Shown: positions 26,439 through 38,800, counted from the first letter of the stretch. The stretch is 64,000 bases of DNA from Burkholderia pyrrocinia (GCF_003330765.1 NZ_CP024902.1:3555009-3619008); one strand, 5' to 3'. Notes: a model not told the origin generated them from the sequence alone. Made by a program: numbers and translations.

Positions 26439-26473
26439 AAAGGCCGGTCAGCGCAAGCTGACCGGCCTTTTTC
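26439..26473 (+). terminator. Terminator downstream of the right repeat
   Basis: 14-bp perfect stem (26439-26452 with 26457-26470) with a GCAA tetraloop and Ts. It resembles the hairpin after the intact tRNA-Lys and is probably the original tRNA terminator displaced by the insertion. Confidence 0.85.
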
Positions 26474-26759
26474 ATTTCCGCCGCCCGCTCACGGCGGCGC
26501 GCCCATCGCGGCAAGCAACCGCACGCCCCTTCCGCATCGTTTCCGCTAGAATCGTCCGACAAATATCACATGACCGGCGCAGGCACTGTCGTTTGTCCGT
26601 CGGCACTGAGAGAACATGGGACGTCACACATGGAAGCATGCGAACGAGGCGCGACCATTCAGAGGGCATGGTTGCGCCGATATCGGCCTGTCCGACGAGG
26701 CACGCCGCTCACCCGAGCACACCCGAATCCGCCGCGCGACGCACGAACCGGATCCGGTC
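26474..26759. other. Intergenic region before the DUF3592 gene
   Basis: About 285 bp without a convincing gene; the DUF3592 frame is open from 26616, but the part before 26760 is not membrane-like. Probably the promoter region of the DUF3592 gene. Confidence 0.45.
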
Positions 26760-27665
26760 ATGCCGGGTAAGAACGCGCGCGTCGCGCTGGCGCTCGGCGT
26801 CGTGCTGCTCGTGCTGGCAGGCGTACTCGCCGTCACGGCCGGCCGGGCGACCGGCCAGCTGGTCCGTACACCGGGCACGGTCGTGCGCATCGTGCAGGAC
26901 AGCGACGCGATGCGCGCGTACCGGCCGATCGTCGCGTACCTCGCGAATGACGGCCAGCGCCGCGAAGTCGCCGGCAATACCGCATCGACCGTCCCCGCGT
27001 ACGACATCGGCGAGAACGTCGACGTCTTGCTCGACCCCGCCCATTCCGACCGCCCCGCACTGATCGACGATTTCGCGCAACGCTGGTTTCCGGCGGCGGT
27101 GCTGGCGCTGCTCGCCATCGCGTCGTTCGCGATCGGCGGCCTGCTGACCGTCGGCGAGCGCCGCCGCCGGCAATCCGACGCACCGCCGACCCGGGCCGCA
27201 CGCAAGCAGGCGCGGCGCCGCTGGGATATCGCGATCGTGCTGATTCCGATCGCGATCGGCACGGGCTTCCTCGCCGGCGCCGGTGCGGCCGGCCTGCGTC
27301 AGTGGCAGATCGCCCACCACTATGCGCGCTCGACCGGCCATGTCGTCGAGATCGCGAAAAATGCCCGGTCGCCCCTGGCACGCGCGTCGCTGTATTCGGC
27401 GATCGTCGCGTTCACGACCGACAGCGGACGCCAGATCACGTTCGCCCAGGGTTCGGCGTCGTCGCATCCGGGCCTGCACGAAGGCGAAGCGGTCAACGTG
27501 CTGTACGACCCCGTCACCCCCGAGCGCGCGGTCGTCGACCGCTTCTGGGATAGCTGGGGCCTCACCGCCATCCTGTTCGCGATCGGTGCGCCGTTCCTCG
27601 CGGCCGGGCTGTTCGTCGCCGCGACGCTGTGGCCGGAACATCGGCCGCACGAAGCCGTTCCATGA
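26760..27665 (+). CDS. Membrane protein with two DUF3592 domains
   Basis: Protein of 301 residues. A transmembrane helix near residues 8-28 precedes the first DUF3592-type beta domain (GTVVRIVQDSDAMRAYRPIVAY to VDVLLDP). Two helices surround a basic loop (RRRQSDAPPTRAARKQARRR). The second copy runs from GHVVEIAKNARSP to VNVLYDP, and a final helix closes the protein. The internal duplication is clear. No function is established for the family. An alternative GTG start at 26616 would add 48 non-membrane residues and is disfavoured. Confidence 0.82.
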   Translation: MPGKNARVALALGVVLLVLAGVLAVTAGRATGQLVRTPGTVVRIVQDSDAMRAYRPIVAYLANDGQRREVAGNTASTVPAYDIGENVDVLLDPAHSDRPALIDDFAQRWFPAAVLALLAIASFAIGGLLTVGERRRRQSDAPPTRAARKQARRRWDIAIVLIPIAIGTGFLAGAGAAGLRQWQIAHHYARSTGHVVEIAKNARSPLARASLYSAIVAFTTDSGRQITFAQGSASSHPGLHEGEAVNVLYDPVTPERAVVDRFWDSWGLTAILFAIGAPFLAAGLFVAATLWPEHRPHEAVP

Positions 27666-27713
27666 CGCTCGCGCGCCGGCCGCACGAGGTGCGGCACCGT
27701 CACGGCGCGCGCT

Positions 27714-27878
27714 TCACCGTTCCCTGAACGCCTCCACCTTCGCGCGATTCCCGCACGTGCGCATGTCGCACCATCGGCGCCCGACGCCGCGGCCGCGATC
27801 GACGAAGAACCACGTACAACGGCCGCACTGTCGCACGTTGATCAGCGCGGCAATCGTCCGACGATCCGTTACCGTCGG
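27714..27878 (-). pseudogene. Remnant of a CGNR zinc-finger regulator (C-terminal end only)
   Basis: On the minus strand the frame ending at 27714 reads ALINVRQCGRC, then WFFVDRGRGVGRRWCDMRTC and GNRAKVEAFRER before a TGA. This is a complete CGNR zinc finger with its four Cys (CxxC...CxxxxCGNR). An in-frame TAA at 27879-27881 and the absence of a start or N-terminal ABATE-type domain show that only the last 50 or so codons survive. It is a decayed stress-response regulator gene. Confidence 0.8.
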
Positions 27879-27988
27879 TTACAGAAGCGACACCGCGGTA
27901 TCACCCATTCGGCACACGCTACGTACCATGAAGGCACGTGAACCGATTGCTCGCGGGCCTTGCCGCCCACGAACGGAGTGAACGGCAA

Positions 27989-28258
27989 ATGAAACGCATC
28001 CTGTTGTCCGGTGCCCTCGGCATCGCGGCCGCCTGCCTGTCGGCAAGCGCGTTCGCGCACGCCGACATCGGCGTGTACCTCGGCGTGCCGGGGCCGGTGA
28101 TCGAGGCGCCGCCGCCTGTCTACTACTCGCCGCCGCCCGTCGTGTACGAGCCGGCGCCCGCCTATTACGGCCCGTACTACGGCGAATATCGCTACCGCCG
28201 CTACCGGCACGACAACGGCTGGCATCGCGGCTGGCGACATCACCACGACGACGATTGA
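27989..28258 (+). CDS. Small secreted PXPV-repeat protein
   Basis: Protein of 89 residues with a signal peptide (hydrophobic segment ending SAFAHA near residue 24). The mature part has Pro-rich PXPV-like repeats (PPPVYYSPPPVVYEPAP), then a Tyr/Gly/Arg stretch and a His/Asp-rich C-terminus (HHHDDD) that could bind metal. Such small proteins are common in Burkholderia and have no assigned role. The start is at 27989; the upstream extension of the frame would disrupt the signal peptide. Confidence 0.82.
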   Translation: MKRILLSGALGIAAACLSASAFAHADIGVYLGVPGPVIEAPPPVYYSPPPVVYEPAPAYYGPYYGEYRYRRYRHDNGWHRGWRHHHDDD

Positions 28259-28306
28259 CCGTCGCCTGGCGGCCGTCGCGGCCGCATCCCGCCGGGGGGC
28301 ATTCCG

Positions 28307-28330
28307 CGCGCCGGCCTTCGAGCCGGCGCG
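28307..28330. terminator. Possible hairpin between convergent genes
   Basis: 9-bp perfect stem (CGCGCCGGC arms) with a 6-nt loop between the PXPV gene and phnY, which converge. No T tract, so terminator function is tentative. Confidence 0.35.
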
Positions 28331-28347
28331 TCCGCATCACCCACCGC

Positions 28348-29802
28348 TTACCATGGCAGCGAATACGTCTTCGTATTCGTGAAGCTCTTCATCGCCTCCT
28401 GTACGCCTTCCTTGTAGCCGAGCCCCGAATCCTTCACACCGCCGAACGGCGTCAGTTCGAGCCGGTAGCCCGGCACCTCGCGCACGTTCACGCTGCCGAC
28501 TTCCAGCTCGGTGATGAAACGCGTGATGTTGTCGAAGCGGTTCGTGCAGACCGACGACGACAGCGCATAGTCGGTGCTGTTCGACATCCGGATCGCTTCG
28601 TCGATGTCGCGGAAGCGCATGATCGGCGATACAGGGCCGAACGTTTCGTACTTCACCAGCGGCATGTCGGGCGTCACGCAGTCGACAACGGTTGGCGAAT
28701 ACAGCGCGCCGTCGCGCACGTTGCCGACCAGCAGCCGCGCACCGCGCGCGATCGCGTCGTTCACCTGCTGCTCGCAGAACTTCGCGGCCGCTTCGTCGAT
28801 CACGGTGCCCATGTCGACCGACGGATCGGCCGGATTGCCGTACGACCATGCGCGGGTTTTCTCGACGACCAGTTCGGTGAAGCGATCGGCCACCGCTTCG
28901 TGCACGAGCATCCGCTTGATCGCGGTGCAGCGCTGCCCCGAATTCTTGTACGAGCCCGACACCGCGAGCGTGCTCGCCTCGTCGAGATCGGCGTCTTCCA
29001 TCACGATGATCGGATCGTTGCCGCCGAGTTCGAGCACCGCGCGCCGGTAGCCCATCCGCGACGCGATCGACTTGCCGATCGACACGCCACCGGTGAACGT
29101 GATGAGGTCGATCGCCGGGTTCGTGATCAGTTCGTCGGCGATCTCCTTCGGATCGCCGGTGAGCACCTGCAGCATCTGCGGCGGCAAACCGGCTTCGTAC
29201 AGGATGTCCGCGAACAGGTAGCACGACAGCGGCACCTTCTCCGACGGCTTCACGACGATCCGGTTGTTGGTCGCGATCGACGGCACGATCTTGTGCGCGA
29301 CCTGGTTCATCGGATGGTTGAACGGCGTGATCGCCGAGATCACGCCAAGCAGCGGATCGCGCTGCGTGTACACGCGGCGCTTCTTGCCGTGCGGCGTCAG
29401 ATCGCACGAGAAGATCTGCCCGTCGTCCTTCAGCACTTCACCGGCGCCGAACGTGAGCACGTCGGCCACGCGGCCCGCTTCGTACGTCGAATCCTTGATG
29501 CACAACCCGGCTTCGGCCGTGATCAGCGCCGCGATCTCGGCGGTGCGCGACCGCACGATGTCGGCCGCGCGGCGCAGGATCGCCGCGCGATCGTGGCGCG
29601 TGAGCGTCGGCCGGTATGCATGCGCGACCGCGAAGGCGCGCCGTACGTCTTCCAGCGTCGCCTTCGGCACGGTGCCGACCAGCGAGCCGTCGTACGGGTT
29701 GCGCACGTCGATCACCGCGTCCCGATGAATCCGTTCGCCGTCGATTCGCAGTGCTTCGCGACGAATCTCGCGGACGGCCGTCGATGCTGCAATGGCGTTC
29801 AT
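28348..29802 (-). CDS. phnY: Phosphonoacetaldehyde dehydrogenase
   Basis: Aldehyde dehydrogenase of 484 residues that oxidises phosphonoacetaldehyde to phosphonoacetate with NAD. Catalytic Cys292 lies in NSGQRCTAIKR and general-base Glu258 in VLELGGNDP; the NAD-binding region TFTGGVSIGK is present. The assignment as PhnY rather than a generic dehydrogenase rests on its position beside phosphonoacetate hydrolase and the aminoethylphosphonate genes. The start is at MNAIAAS (29802). phnA lies 29 bp upstream in the same operon. Confidence 0.93.
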   Translation of the reverse strand: MNAIAASTAVREIRREALRIDGERIHRDAVIDVRNPYDGSLVGTVPKATLEDVRRAFAVAHAYRPTLTRHDRAAILRRAADIVRSRTAEIAALITAEAGLCIKDSTYEAGRVADVLTFGAGEVLKDDGQIFSCDLTPHGKKRRVYTQRDPLLGVISAITPFNHPMNQVAHKIVPSIATNNRIVVKPSEKVPLSCYLFADILYEAGLPPQMLQVLTGDPKEIADELITNPAIDLITFTGGVSIGKSIASRMGYRRAVLELGGNDPIIVMEDADLDEASTLAVSGSYKNSGQRCTAIKRMLVHEAVADRFTELVVEKTRAWSYGNPADPSVDMGTVIDEAAAKFCEQQVNDAIARGARLLVGNVRDGALYSPTVVDCVTPDMPLVKYETFGPVSPIMRFRDIDEAIRMSNSTDYALSSSVCTNRFDNITRFITELEVGSVNVREVPGYRLELTPFGGVKDSGLGYKEGVQEAMKSFTNTKTYSLPW

Positions 29803-29831
29803 GAGTGTGTCCCCTTGCGGATGCGTGCGCA

Positions 29832-32335
<2,504 letters not shown>

Positions 32336-32432
32336 CGCCGCGACCGGCAGCGGGGCCGCGCCGCGCGCCGCCCCGCGCCACCCTTTCCATCGTCGAATCC
32401 GGCCTCCGGGCCGCCCCAGCATGGAGGCGCGC

Positions 32433-33524
32433 ATGGCACCTTATCTGAGCGTAGAACGCATCGAGAAGCGGTACAACGACACGCAGGTCCTGACCGACAT
32501 CAACCTGAGCGTGACGAAGGGCGAGATGATCTGTTTCCTGGGGCCGTCCGGCTGCGGGAAAACCACGCTGCTGCGGATCATCGCGGGGCTCGAGGCGCAA
32601 AACGCCGGCCAGATCATGCAGGACGGCCGCGACATCTCGCGGCTGCCGCCGCAATTGCGCGACTACGGGATCGTGTTCCAGTCGTACGCGCTGTTCCCGA
32701 ACCTCACCGTGTACGACAACGTCGCGTACGGGCTCGTGAACCGGAAGATGAAGCGCGAGGCGATCCACGAGCGCGTGCACACGCTGCTCGCGCTGGTCGG
32801 CCTGCCCGACAGCCACCGCAAGCATCCGGGCCAGTTGTCGGGCGGCCAGCAGCAGCGCATCGCGCTGGCGCGCGCGCTCGCGACGTCGCCGGGCCTGCTG
32901 CTGCTCGACGAGCCGCTATCCGCGCTCGATGCGCGCGTGCGCGTGCGGCTGCGCCAGGAGATCCGCGCGCTGCAGCAGCGGCTCGGCGTGACGACGATCA
33001 TGGTCACGCACGACCAGGAAGAAGCGCTGTCGATGGCCGATCGCATCGTCGTGATGAACCAGGGCGTGATCGAACAGATCGGCACGCCGCTCGAAATCTA
33101 CCGGCAACCCGCGTCGCCGTTCGTCGCGGATTTCATCGGCCGCGTCAACACGATTCCCGCGGAAGTCGCGCAGGACGGCACGCTGCGCGCGGGCGCCGTC
33201 GGCCTCGACTGCCGGCACGGCGCCGCACGGCCCGTGCAGGGCGCGGCGGTGTCGGTCTACGTGCGGCCCGAGGACCTGCGCATCCGCGTGCCGGGCGAAA
33301 CGGCCGACAACGTGCTGGCCGGCCGCGTCGAGAAGCTCGAATTCCTCGGCGCGTTCTGCCGCGTGAGCTTCCGGATCGACGGGCTCGACGGCCAGGAAAT
33401 CGTCGCCGACCTGTCGTATCACGACGTCGACCGCACCGGCGTGCAGGCCGGCGCGCGCATCGATCTCGCGCTCGATCGCGAGCATGTCCGCGTGTTCCCG
33501 AGCGCGAAGGAGCGACTGCAATGA
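32433..33524 (+). CDS. phnT: 2-Aminoethylphosphonate ABC transporter, ATP-binding protein
   Basis: ABC ATPase of 363 residues: Walker A GPSGCGKT (37-44), signature LSGGQQQR, Walker B LLLLDEPLSALD, the H-loop in VTHDQEEA, and a C-terminal TOBE-like domain. The start at 32433 is chosen because GGAGG lies seven bases upstream; the in-frame ATG at 32421 contains that site. The stop overlaps the permease start (ATGA), showing coupling. Confidence 0.93.
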   Translation: MAPYLSVERIEKRYNDTQVLTDINLSVTKGEMICFLGPSGCGKTTLLRIIAGLEAQNAGQIMQDGRDISRLPPQLRDYGIVFQSYALFPNLTVYDNVAYGLVNRKMKREAIHERVHTLLALVGLPDSHRKHPGQLSGGQQQRIALARALATSPGLLLLDEPLSALDARVRVRLRQEIRALQQRLGVTTIMVTHDQEEALSMADRIVVMNQGVIEQIGTPLEIYRQPASPFVADFIGRVNTIPAEVAQDGTLRAGAVGLDCRHGAARPVQGAAVSVYVRPEDLRIRVPGETADNVLAGRVEKLEFLGAFCRVSFRIDGLDGQEIVADLSYHDVDRTGVQAGARIDLALDREHVRVFPSAKERLQ

Positions 33525-35248
33525 GCACCGTGCTGACCGAGCGCCGCCGCGGCGCCTCCGCCCCCGCCGACGTGCGGCAGATCACGCACTGGCACGACCG
33601 CCTCGCGCAGCTCGCGCTCGTCGCGATGGCCGCGCTGATGTCGCTGTTCCTGCTGCTGCCGCTCGCGCTCGTCGTGCAGAAGTGCTTCGTCGACGCGGAC
33701 GGGCATTTCGTCGGCGCGCACAATTTCGTCGAGTATCTCGAGGACAGCGGCGTGCTGCGCTCGATGCTGCATTCGCTGACGGTGGGCGCGCTCGTCACGG
33801 CGATCGTCGTGCCGATGGCGTTCACGTTCGCGTATGCGCTGACGCGCTCGTGCATGCCGCTGAAGAACGCCGCGCGCACGATCGCGCTGCTGCCGCTGCT
33901 CGCACCGACGCTGTTGTCCGCCGTGTCGTTCATCTACTGGTTCGGCAATGCGGGGCTGCTGAAGCCGCTGCTGCACGGCCATTCGATCTACGGGCTGCCG
34001 GGGATCGTCGCGAGCATGGTGTACGCGTCGTTCCCGCACGTGCTGATGATCCTCGTCACCGCGTTGTCGCTCGCGGACGGCCGGCTCTACGAGGCCGCCG
34101 ACGCGATGGGCACGCGCCGCACGCGCAAGTTCTTCACGATCACGCTGCCCGGCGCGAAGTACGGGCTGATCAGCGCGACGATGGTCGCATTCACGATGTG
34201 CATCAACGACTTCGGCGTGCCAGTGGTGATCGGCGGCTCGTACAACGTGCTGTCGACCGACATCTACAAGCTGATCATCGGCCTGCAGGACTTCAACCGC
34301 AGCGCGGTCGTGAGCCTGATGCTGCTGTGCCCGGCGCTGGTCGCGTTCGGCGTCGACTTCTTCATCCGCCGCCGCCAGCAGTCGCAGCTCGGCGCGCGCT
34401 CGACGCCGTACCAGCCGAAGCCGTCGCGCGGCTTCGACGCTGCGATGCTCGCGTACTGCGCGCTCGTGTGCGCGTTCTTCGTCGCGGTCGTCGGCATCTC
34501 GGTGTTCGCGTCGTTCGTGAAGTTCTGGCCGTACCAGATGAGCCTTGGCCTGCAGCACTACCGGATGGGGCTGATCGCGGCCGGCATCTTCGACGCGTAC
34601 AAGAACAGCCTGCGGATGGCCGCGACCGTCGCGGTCGGCGGCACGATCGTCGTGTTCGGCAGCGCGTACCTGATCGAGAAGACGCGTGGCGCGCGCTGGC
34701 TGCGCGGCTTCATCAGCCTCTGCGCGATCCTGCCGATGGGTGTGCCGGGCCTCGTGCTCGGCATCAGCTACATCTTCCTGTTCAACGCGCCCGGCAATCC
34801 GCTGAACGGGCTGTACGGTTCGATGTGGCTGCTCGCGATCGTCACGGTGGTCCACTACTACGCGTCGAGCCACCTGACCGCCGTCACCGCGCTCAGGCAG
34901 ATCGACAGCGAGTTCGAGGCCGTGTCCGCCTCGCTGAAGGTGCCGTTCTACAAGACCTTCCTGCGCGTGACGGTGCCCGTGTGCCTGCCCGCGATCCTGC
35001 TGATCGCGCGCTACCTGTTCGTCAACGGGATGACGACCGTGTCGGCCGTCGCGTTCCTCTACTCGCCGGACACGCAGCCCGCCTCGGTCGCGATCCTGAA
35101 CCTCGACGACGCGGGCCAGATGGGCCCGGCCGCCGCGATGGCGACGCTCGTGCTCGCGACGTCGTCGTGCGCGTGCCTGCTGTTCGCGTGCATCTCGCAC
35201 CGCCTGTTGCGCCGTACGCAGGCCTGGCGCAACCCGCATCGCCGCTGA
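33521..35248 (+). CDS. phnU: 2-Aminoethylphosphonate ABC transporter, fused permease
   Basis: Inner-membrane protein of 575 residues made of two tandem binding-protein-dependent permease modules, the first ending near residue 280 and the second starting near 300. EAA-type loops are visible as YEAADAMGTRRTRKFFTITLPGAKYG and, in the second half, FEAVSASLKVPFYKTFLRVTVP. Elsewhere the two halves (PhnU and PhnV) are separate genes; here one polypeptide should form the whole pore. It is coupled to phnT by a 4-bp overlap. Confidence 0.91.
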   Translation: MSTVLTERRRGASAPADVRQITHWHDRLAQLALVAMAALMSLFLLLPLALVVQKCFVDADGHFVGAHNFVEYLEDSGVLRSMLHSLTVGALVTAIVVPMAFTFAYALTRSCMPLKNAARTIALLPLLAPTLLSAVSFIYWFGNAGLLKPLLHGHSIYGLPGIVASMVYASFPHVLMILVTALSLADGRLYEAADAMGTRRTRKFFTITLPGAKYGLISATMVAFTMCINDFGVPVVIGGSYNVLSTDIYKLIIGLQDFNRSAVVSLMLLCPALVAFGVDFFIRRRQQSQLGARSTPYQPKPSRGFDAAMLAYCALVCAFFVAVVGISVFASFVKFWPYQMSLGLQHYRMGLIAAGIFDAYKNSLRMAATVAVGGTIVVFGSAYLIEKTRGARWLRGFISLCAILPMGVPGLVLGISYIFLFNAPGNPLNGLYGSMWLLAIVTVVHYYASSHLTAVTALRQIDSEFEAVSASLKVPFYKTFLRVTVPVCLPAILLIARYLFVNGMTTVSAVAFLYSPDTQPASVAILNLDDAGQMGPAAAMATLVLATSSCACLLFACISHRLLRRTQAWRNPHRR

Positions 35249-35296
35249 TCCTTTCGCCGCATTCACGTGACGTCCCGACTTCATCGAGGAGACACC

Positions 35297-36427
35297 ATGA
35301 CGCTCGCCGCCCAGCCCATCCTGCTCACCCCCGGCCCCCTGACGACCGCCGCCCGCACGCGCGACGCGATGCTGCGCGACTGGGGGTCGTGGGACAGCGA
35401 CTTCAACGCGATCACCGCGCGGCTGCGCGAACGCCTGCTGCAGATCGTGCACGGCGAAGGCACGCACGAATGCATACCGTTGCAGGGCAGCGGCACGTTC
35501 TCGGTCGAAGCGGCGCTCGGCACGCTCGTGCCGCGCGACGGCCACGTGCTCGTGCCGAACAACGGCGCGTACTGCCAGCGCATCGCGAAGATCTGTCGCG
35601 TGCTCGGCCGCACGCTGACGACGATCGACTACACCGAGGAACAGCGCGTCGATCCGGCCGACGTCGAACGGGCGCTTGCCGCCGATCCGACCATCACGCA
35701 TGTCGCGCTCGTGCACTGCGAGACGGGCACCGGCGTGCTGAATCCGCTGCATGAGATCGCGCAAATCACGGCGAAGCACGGGCGCGGGCTGATCGTCGAC
35801 GCGATGAGCTCGTTCGGCGCAATCGACATCGACGCGCGCACGACGCCGTTCGACGCGGTGATCGCGGCGTCCGGCAAATGCCTCGAAGGCGTGCCGGGGC
35901 TCGGCTTCGTGATCGCGAAGCGCAGCACGCTCGAACGCTGCGAAGGCAACAGCCACTCGCTCGCGATGGACCTGTACGACCAGTGGGCCTACATGCAGCG
36001 CACGACGCAGTGGCGCTTCACGCCGCCGACGCATGTGGTCGCGGCGCTCGACGCGGCCGTCGCGCAATACGTCGACGAAGGTGGGCTCGCCGCGCGCGGC
36101 GGCCGCTACCAGCGCAACTATCGCGCGCTGATCGACGGGATGCTCGCGCTCGGCTTCCGGCCGTTCCTCGATCCGGTGATCCAGGCGCCGATCATCGTCA
36201 CGTTCCATGCGCCGGACGATCCGAACTACGATTTCAGGACCTTTTATCAGGAGGTCAAAAAGCGCGGCTACATTCTGTATCCGGGCAAGCTGACCGAAGT
36301 CGAGACGTTCCGTATCGGCTGCATCGGCCACTTCGGCGAAGCCGGCATTCCGGGCGCCGTCGCCGCGATCGCCGACACGCTGCGGGCGATGGGCGTGCGC
36401 CGCGTGTCGGCCGAAGCGGCCGCCTGA
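35297..36427 (+). CDS. phnW: 2-Aminoethylphosphonate--pyruvate transaminase
   Basis: PLP enzyme of 376 residues that converts 2-aminoethylphosphonate and pyruvate to phosphonoacetaldehyde and alanine. The N-terminal LLTPGPLTT motif, [22 protein letters not shown] and PLP lysine Lys194 in [12 protein letters not shown] are diagnostic. The start at 35297 follows GAGGAGA at good spacing; the upstream in-frame ATG at 35267 lacks one. It feeds PhnY and PhnA. Confidence 0.95.
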   Translation: MTLAAQPILLTPGPLTTAARTRDAMLRDWGSWDSDFNAITARLRERLLQIVHGEGTHECIPLQGSGTFSVEAALGTLVPRDGHVLVPNNGAYCQRIAKICRVLGRTLTTIDYTEEQRVDPADVERALAADPTITHVALVHCETGTGVLNPLHEIAQITAKHGRGLIVDAMSSFGAIDIDARTTPFDAVIAASGKCLEGVPGLGFVIAKRSTLERCEGNSHSLAMDLYDQWAYMQRTTQWRFTPPTHVVAALDAAVAQYVDEGGLAARGGRYQRNYRALIDGMLALGFRPFLDPVIQAPIIVTFHAPDDPNYDFRTFYQEVKKRGYILYPGKLTEVETFRIGCIGHFGEAGIPGAVAAIADTLRAMGVRRVSAEAAA

Positions 36428-36531
36428 CGTGACCTGACGTGATGCACCCGGCCGCGTGCGCGTGCGCACACGGCGGCCAAGTGATCCGGCCGTGCACGGC
36501 ATGGCCCCGAACCATATTGACGAAACATTCG

Positions 36532-37920
36532 ATGCGACCCTTCTGGATCGAACAAGCGCTGTTCAACGACGGCGATCTCGCCCCCGCGCTGCAAGGCGCG
36601 ACGCAAGCCGACGTCTGCATCGTCGGCGGCGGCTTCACCGGGCTCTGGACCGCGATCCAGGCGAAGCAGCAGAACCCCGCGCTCGACATCGCGATCGTCG
36701 AGGCCGACCTGTGCGGCGCCGGTGCGAGCGGCCGCAACGGCGGCTGTCTGCTCACGTGGTCCGCGAAATTCCTGACGCTGCGGCGCCTGTTCGGCGAAAC
36801 CGAGGCGATCCGGCTCGTGAAGGCGTCGGAAGCGGCCGTCCAGCACATCGCCGATTTCTGCCGCGCGCACGACATCGACGCCGAGCTGCGGCTCGACGGC
36901 ACGCTGTACACCGCGACGTCGCGCGCGCAGGTCGGCACGCTCGCGCCGGTGCTCGACGCGCTCGCCGCGTGCGGCATCCACAGCTACGAGCCGCTGCCGC
37001 CCGCCGAAGTCGCGCGCCGCTCGGGTTCCGCGCGCAATCTCGACGGCGTCTACTCGCCGATCGCCGCGACCGTGCATCCCGGCAAGCTCGTGCGCGGGCT
37101 GCGCCGCGCCGCGCTCGCGATGGGCATCCGGATCTACGAGCGCACGCCGATGCTCGACTTCACGCCCGGGCAGCCGGCCGTCGTGCGCACGCCGTCCGGC
37201 AGCGTGACGGCCGGCAAACTCGTGTTCGCGATCAACGCGTGGATGGCGAGCCGCTTCCCGCAGTTCGAGCGCACCATCGCGGTCGTGTCGAGCGACATGG
37301 TCATCACCGAGAAATGCCCGGCGCTGCTCGAGCAAACCGGACTCGTGGACGGCGTGTCGGTGCTCGATTCGCGGATCTTCGTCTACTACTACCGCACCAC
37401 CGCCGACGGCCGGTTGATGCTCGGCAAGGGCGGCAACACGTTCTCGTGGCGCAGCCGCATCGCGCCCGTGTTCGACCGGCGTTCGCCGTACGAAGCGCAG
37501 CTCACGCAAAGCCTGCGCGAATTCTTTCCGTCGCTCGCGGGCGTGCCGGTCACCGCGAGCTGGAACGGCCCGTCGGATCGCTCGGTCACGGGCTTCCCGT
37601 TCTTCGGCCGCCTCGACGACGCGCCGAACGTGTTCTACGGTTTCGGCTATTCGGGCAACGGCGTCGGGCCGACCTACATGGGCGGGCAGATCCTGTCGTC
37701 GCTGGTGCTCGGCCTCGACAACGCGTGGACGCGCAGCCCGATCGTGCGCGGCCCGCTCGGCCATTTCCCGCCGGAGCCGATCCGTTATGTCGGCGCGCAC
37801 GTCGTGCGCAATGCGATCCGCCGCAAGGAGCGCGCGGAGGACGAGAGCCGGCAGCCGTCGGCCGTCGATACGTGGCTCGCGAAATTCGCGAGCGCGGCCG
37901 GGAAGGCCGACAAGGCGTGA
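36532..37920 (+). CDS. FAD-dependent aminophosphonate oxidoreductase (DAO family)
   Basis: Protein of 462 residues of the glycine/D-amino-acid oxidase fold: nucleotide motif VGGGFTGLWTA (residues 31-41) and the RNGGCL segment. The N-terminus MRPFWIEQAL and overall layout match the family described as putative aminophosphonate oxidoreductases (TIGR03329), found in phosphonate clusters. It probably oxidatively deaminates aminoethylphosphonate or an N-substituted analogue to phosphonoacetaldehyde, giving an oxygen-dependent parallel to PhnW. The exact substrate is not established here. The start at 36532 is the conserved Met; the frame extends 31 codons upstream. Confidence 0.85.
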   Translation: MRPFWIEQALFNDGDLAPALQGATQADVCIVGGGFTGLWTAIQAKQQNPALDIAIVEADLCGAGASGRNGGCLLTWSAKFLTLRRLFGETEAIRLVKASEAAVQHIADFCRAHDIDAELRLDGTLYTATSRAQVGTLAPVLDALAACGIHSYEPLPPAEVARRSGSARNLDGVYSPIAATVHPGKLVRGLRRAALAMGIRIYERTPMLDFTPGQPAVVRTPSGSVTAGKLVFAINAWMASRFPQFERTIAVVSSDMVITEKCPALLEQTGLVDGVSVLDSRIFVYYYRTTADGRLMLGKGGNTFSWRSRIAPVFDRRSPYEAQLTQSLREFFPSLAGVPVTASWNGPSDRSVTGFPFFGRLDDAPNVFYGFGYSGNGVGPTYMGGQILSSLVLGLDNAWTRSPIVRGPLGHFPPEPIRYVGAHVVRNAIRRKERAEDESRQPSAVDTWLAKFASAAGKADKA

Positions 37921-37949
37921 CGATGCGTTTGACGTAACGAAGCAATGAA

Positions 37950-37975
37950 AAAGGGACGCTGCGAAACGTCCCTTT
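37950..37975. terminator. Terminator between the oxidoreductase gene and phnR
   Basis: 9-bp perfect stem (AAAGGGACG arms) with an 8-nt loop between convergent genes; A-rich before and T-rich after, so possibly bidirectional. Confidence 0.7.
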
Positions 37976-38011
37976 GCTCTTGGGCGGCAGCCCGCGCGGG
38001 CCTTGCCGGCC

Positions 38012-38740
38012 TTACGCGCGCGCGGTTTTCTCCCGCGCCGCCTTGCCCGTCGCGGGCAGCCCCTGCTCGTGCATGCGACGCATCCGCGCGAGGCCGTGCG
38101 CAACGTGCTCGCGCACGAGCGCGACGGCCTTCTCCTGGTCGCCGCCCGCGAGCGCCTGCACGATCTTGTCGTGCTCGGCCGCAGACACGGCGATCGCATC
38201 CTCCTCGGCCTCGATCGCGGCCTGGCGCAGCAGGCCGAGCTGGCGCACGAGCCGGCGGTAGGTGTCGGTGAGGTGCGTATTGCCGACGCCGACGACCATC
38301 GCGTCGTGGAACTGCACGTTCAGCTCGGTATAGCGCGTGACGTCGTGCGTCTTCGCGGCGTCCTTCATCGACTGGATGATGCCCTTCAGCACCTTCAGCG
38401 TGTCGGGAGAAATGCGCTTCGCGAGCGCGCGCGCGACCGATTCGTCGAGCATCGCGCGCACTTCGTAAATCTCCTCGGCCTCGCGCAGCGGCACGACGCG
38501 CACGGTCACGCCGCGATTCTTCTCGTTGCGCAGCAAGCCGGCCTGTTCGAGCGCGCGGAACGCTTCGCGCACGGGGCCGCGCGACACGTTCAGCTTCGTC
38601 GCGATCTCGACTTCGTTGAGCTTCTCGCCGGGTGCGTATTCGCCGGAGACGATCGCGCGCTCGAGCATGTCCTGGACAATCATCGCGAGCGACTGGCTTT
38701 GCAGGAGTTCGATGGCGCTGAGCGCGTTCGAGGCAGTCAT
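38012..38740 (-). CDS. phnR: GntR/FadR-type regulator of phosphonate utilisation
   Basis: Protein of 242 residues. The winged HTH at about residues 15-75 (KLNEVEIATKLNVSRGPVREAFRALEQAGLL) is followed by an all-helical FCD effector domain with metal-binding His residues (LNVQFHDAMV, SAAEHDKIVQAL). It closely fits the Burkholderia phosphonate-utilisation-associated GntR group (TIGR03338). The start is at MTASNAL (38740). It probably represses the divergent phn promoters in the absence of substrate; this is inference from location and family. Confidence 0.87.
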   Translation of the reverse strand: MTASNALSAIELLQSQSLAMIVQDMLERAIVSGEYAPGEKLNEVEIATKLNVSRGPVREAFRALEQAGLLRNEKNRGVTVRVVPLREAEEIYEVRAMLDESVARALAKRISPDTLKVLKGIIQSMKDAAKTHDVTRYTELNVQFHDAMVVGVGNTHLTDTYRRLVRQLGLLRQAAIEAEEDAIAVSAAEHDKIVQALAGGDQEKAVALVREHVAHGLARMRRMHEQGLPATGKAAREKTARA

Positions 38741-38800
38741 GGTCGGGCAGGCAGCGGGGCTGCGGGTGAAAACGAGGGCGCCATATCGGCGAATGATCGT

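Noticed and set aside
33419..36502. Open frame of about 1000 codons antisense to the phnU-phnW genes
   Set aside because: Compositional artefact: Arg/His/Asp-rich with no domain; the plus-strand phn genes explain the region.
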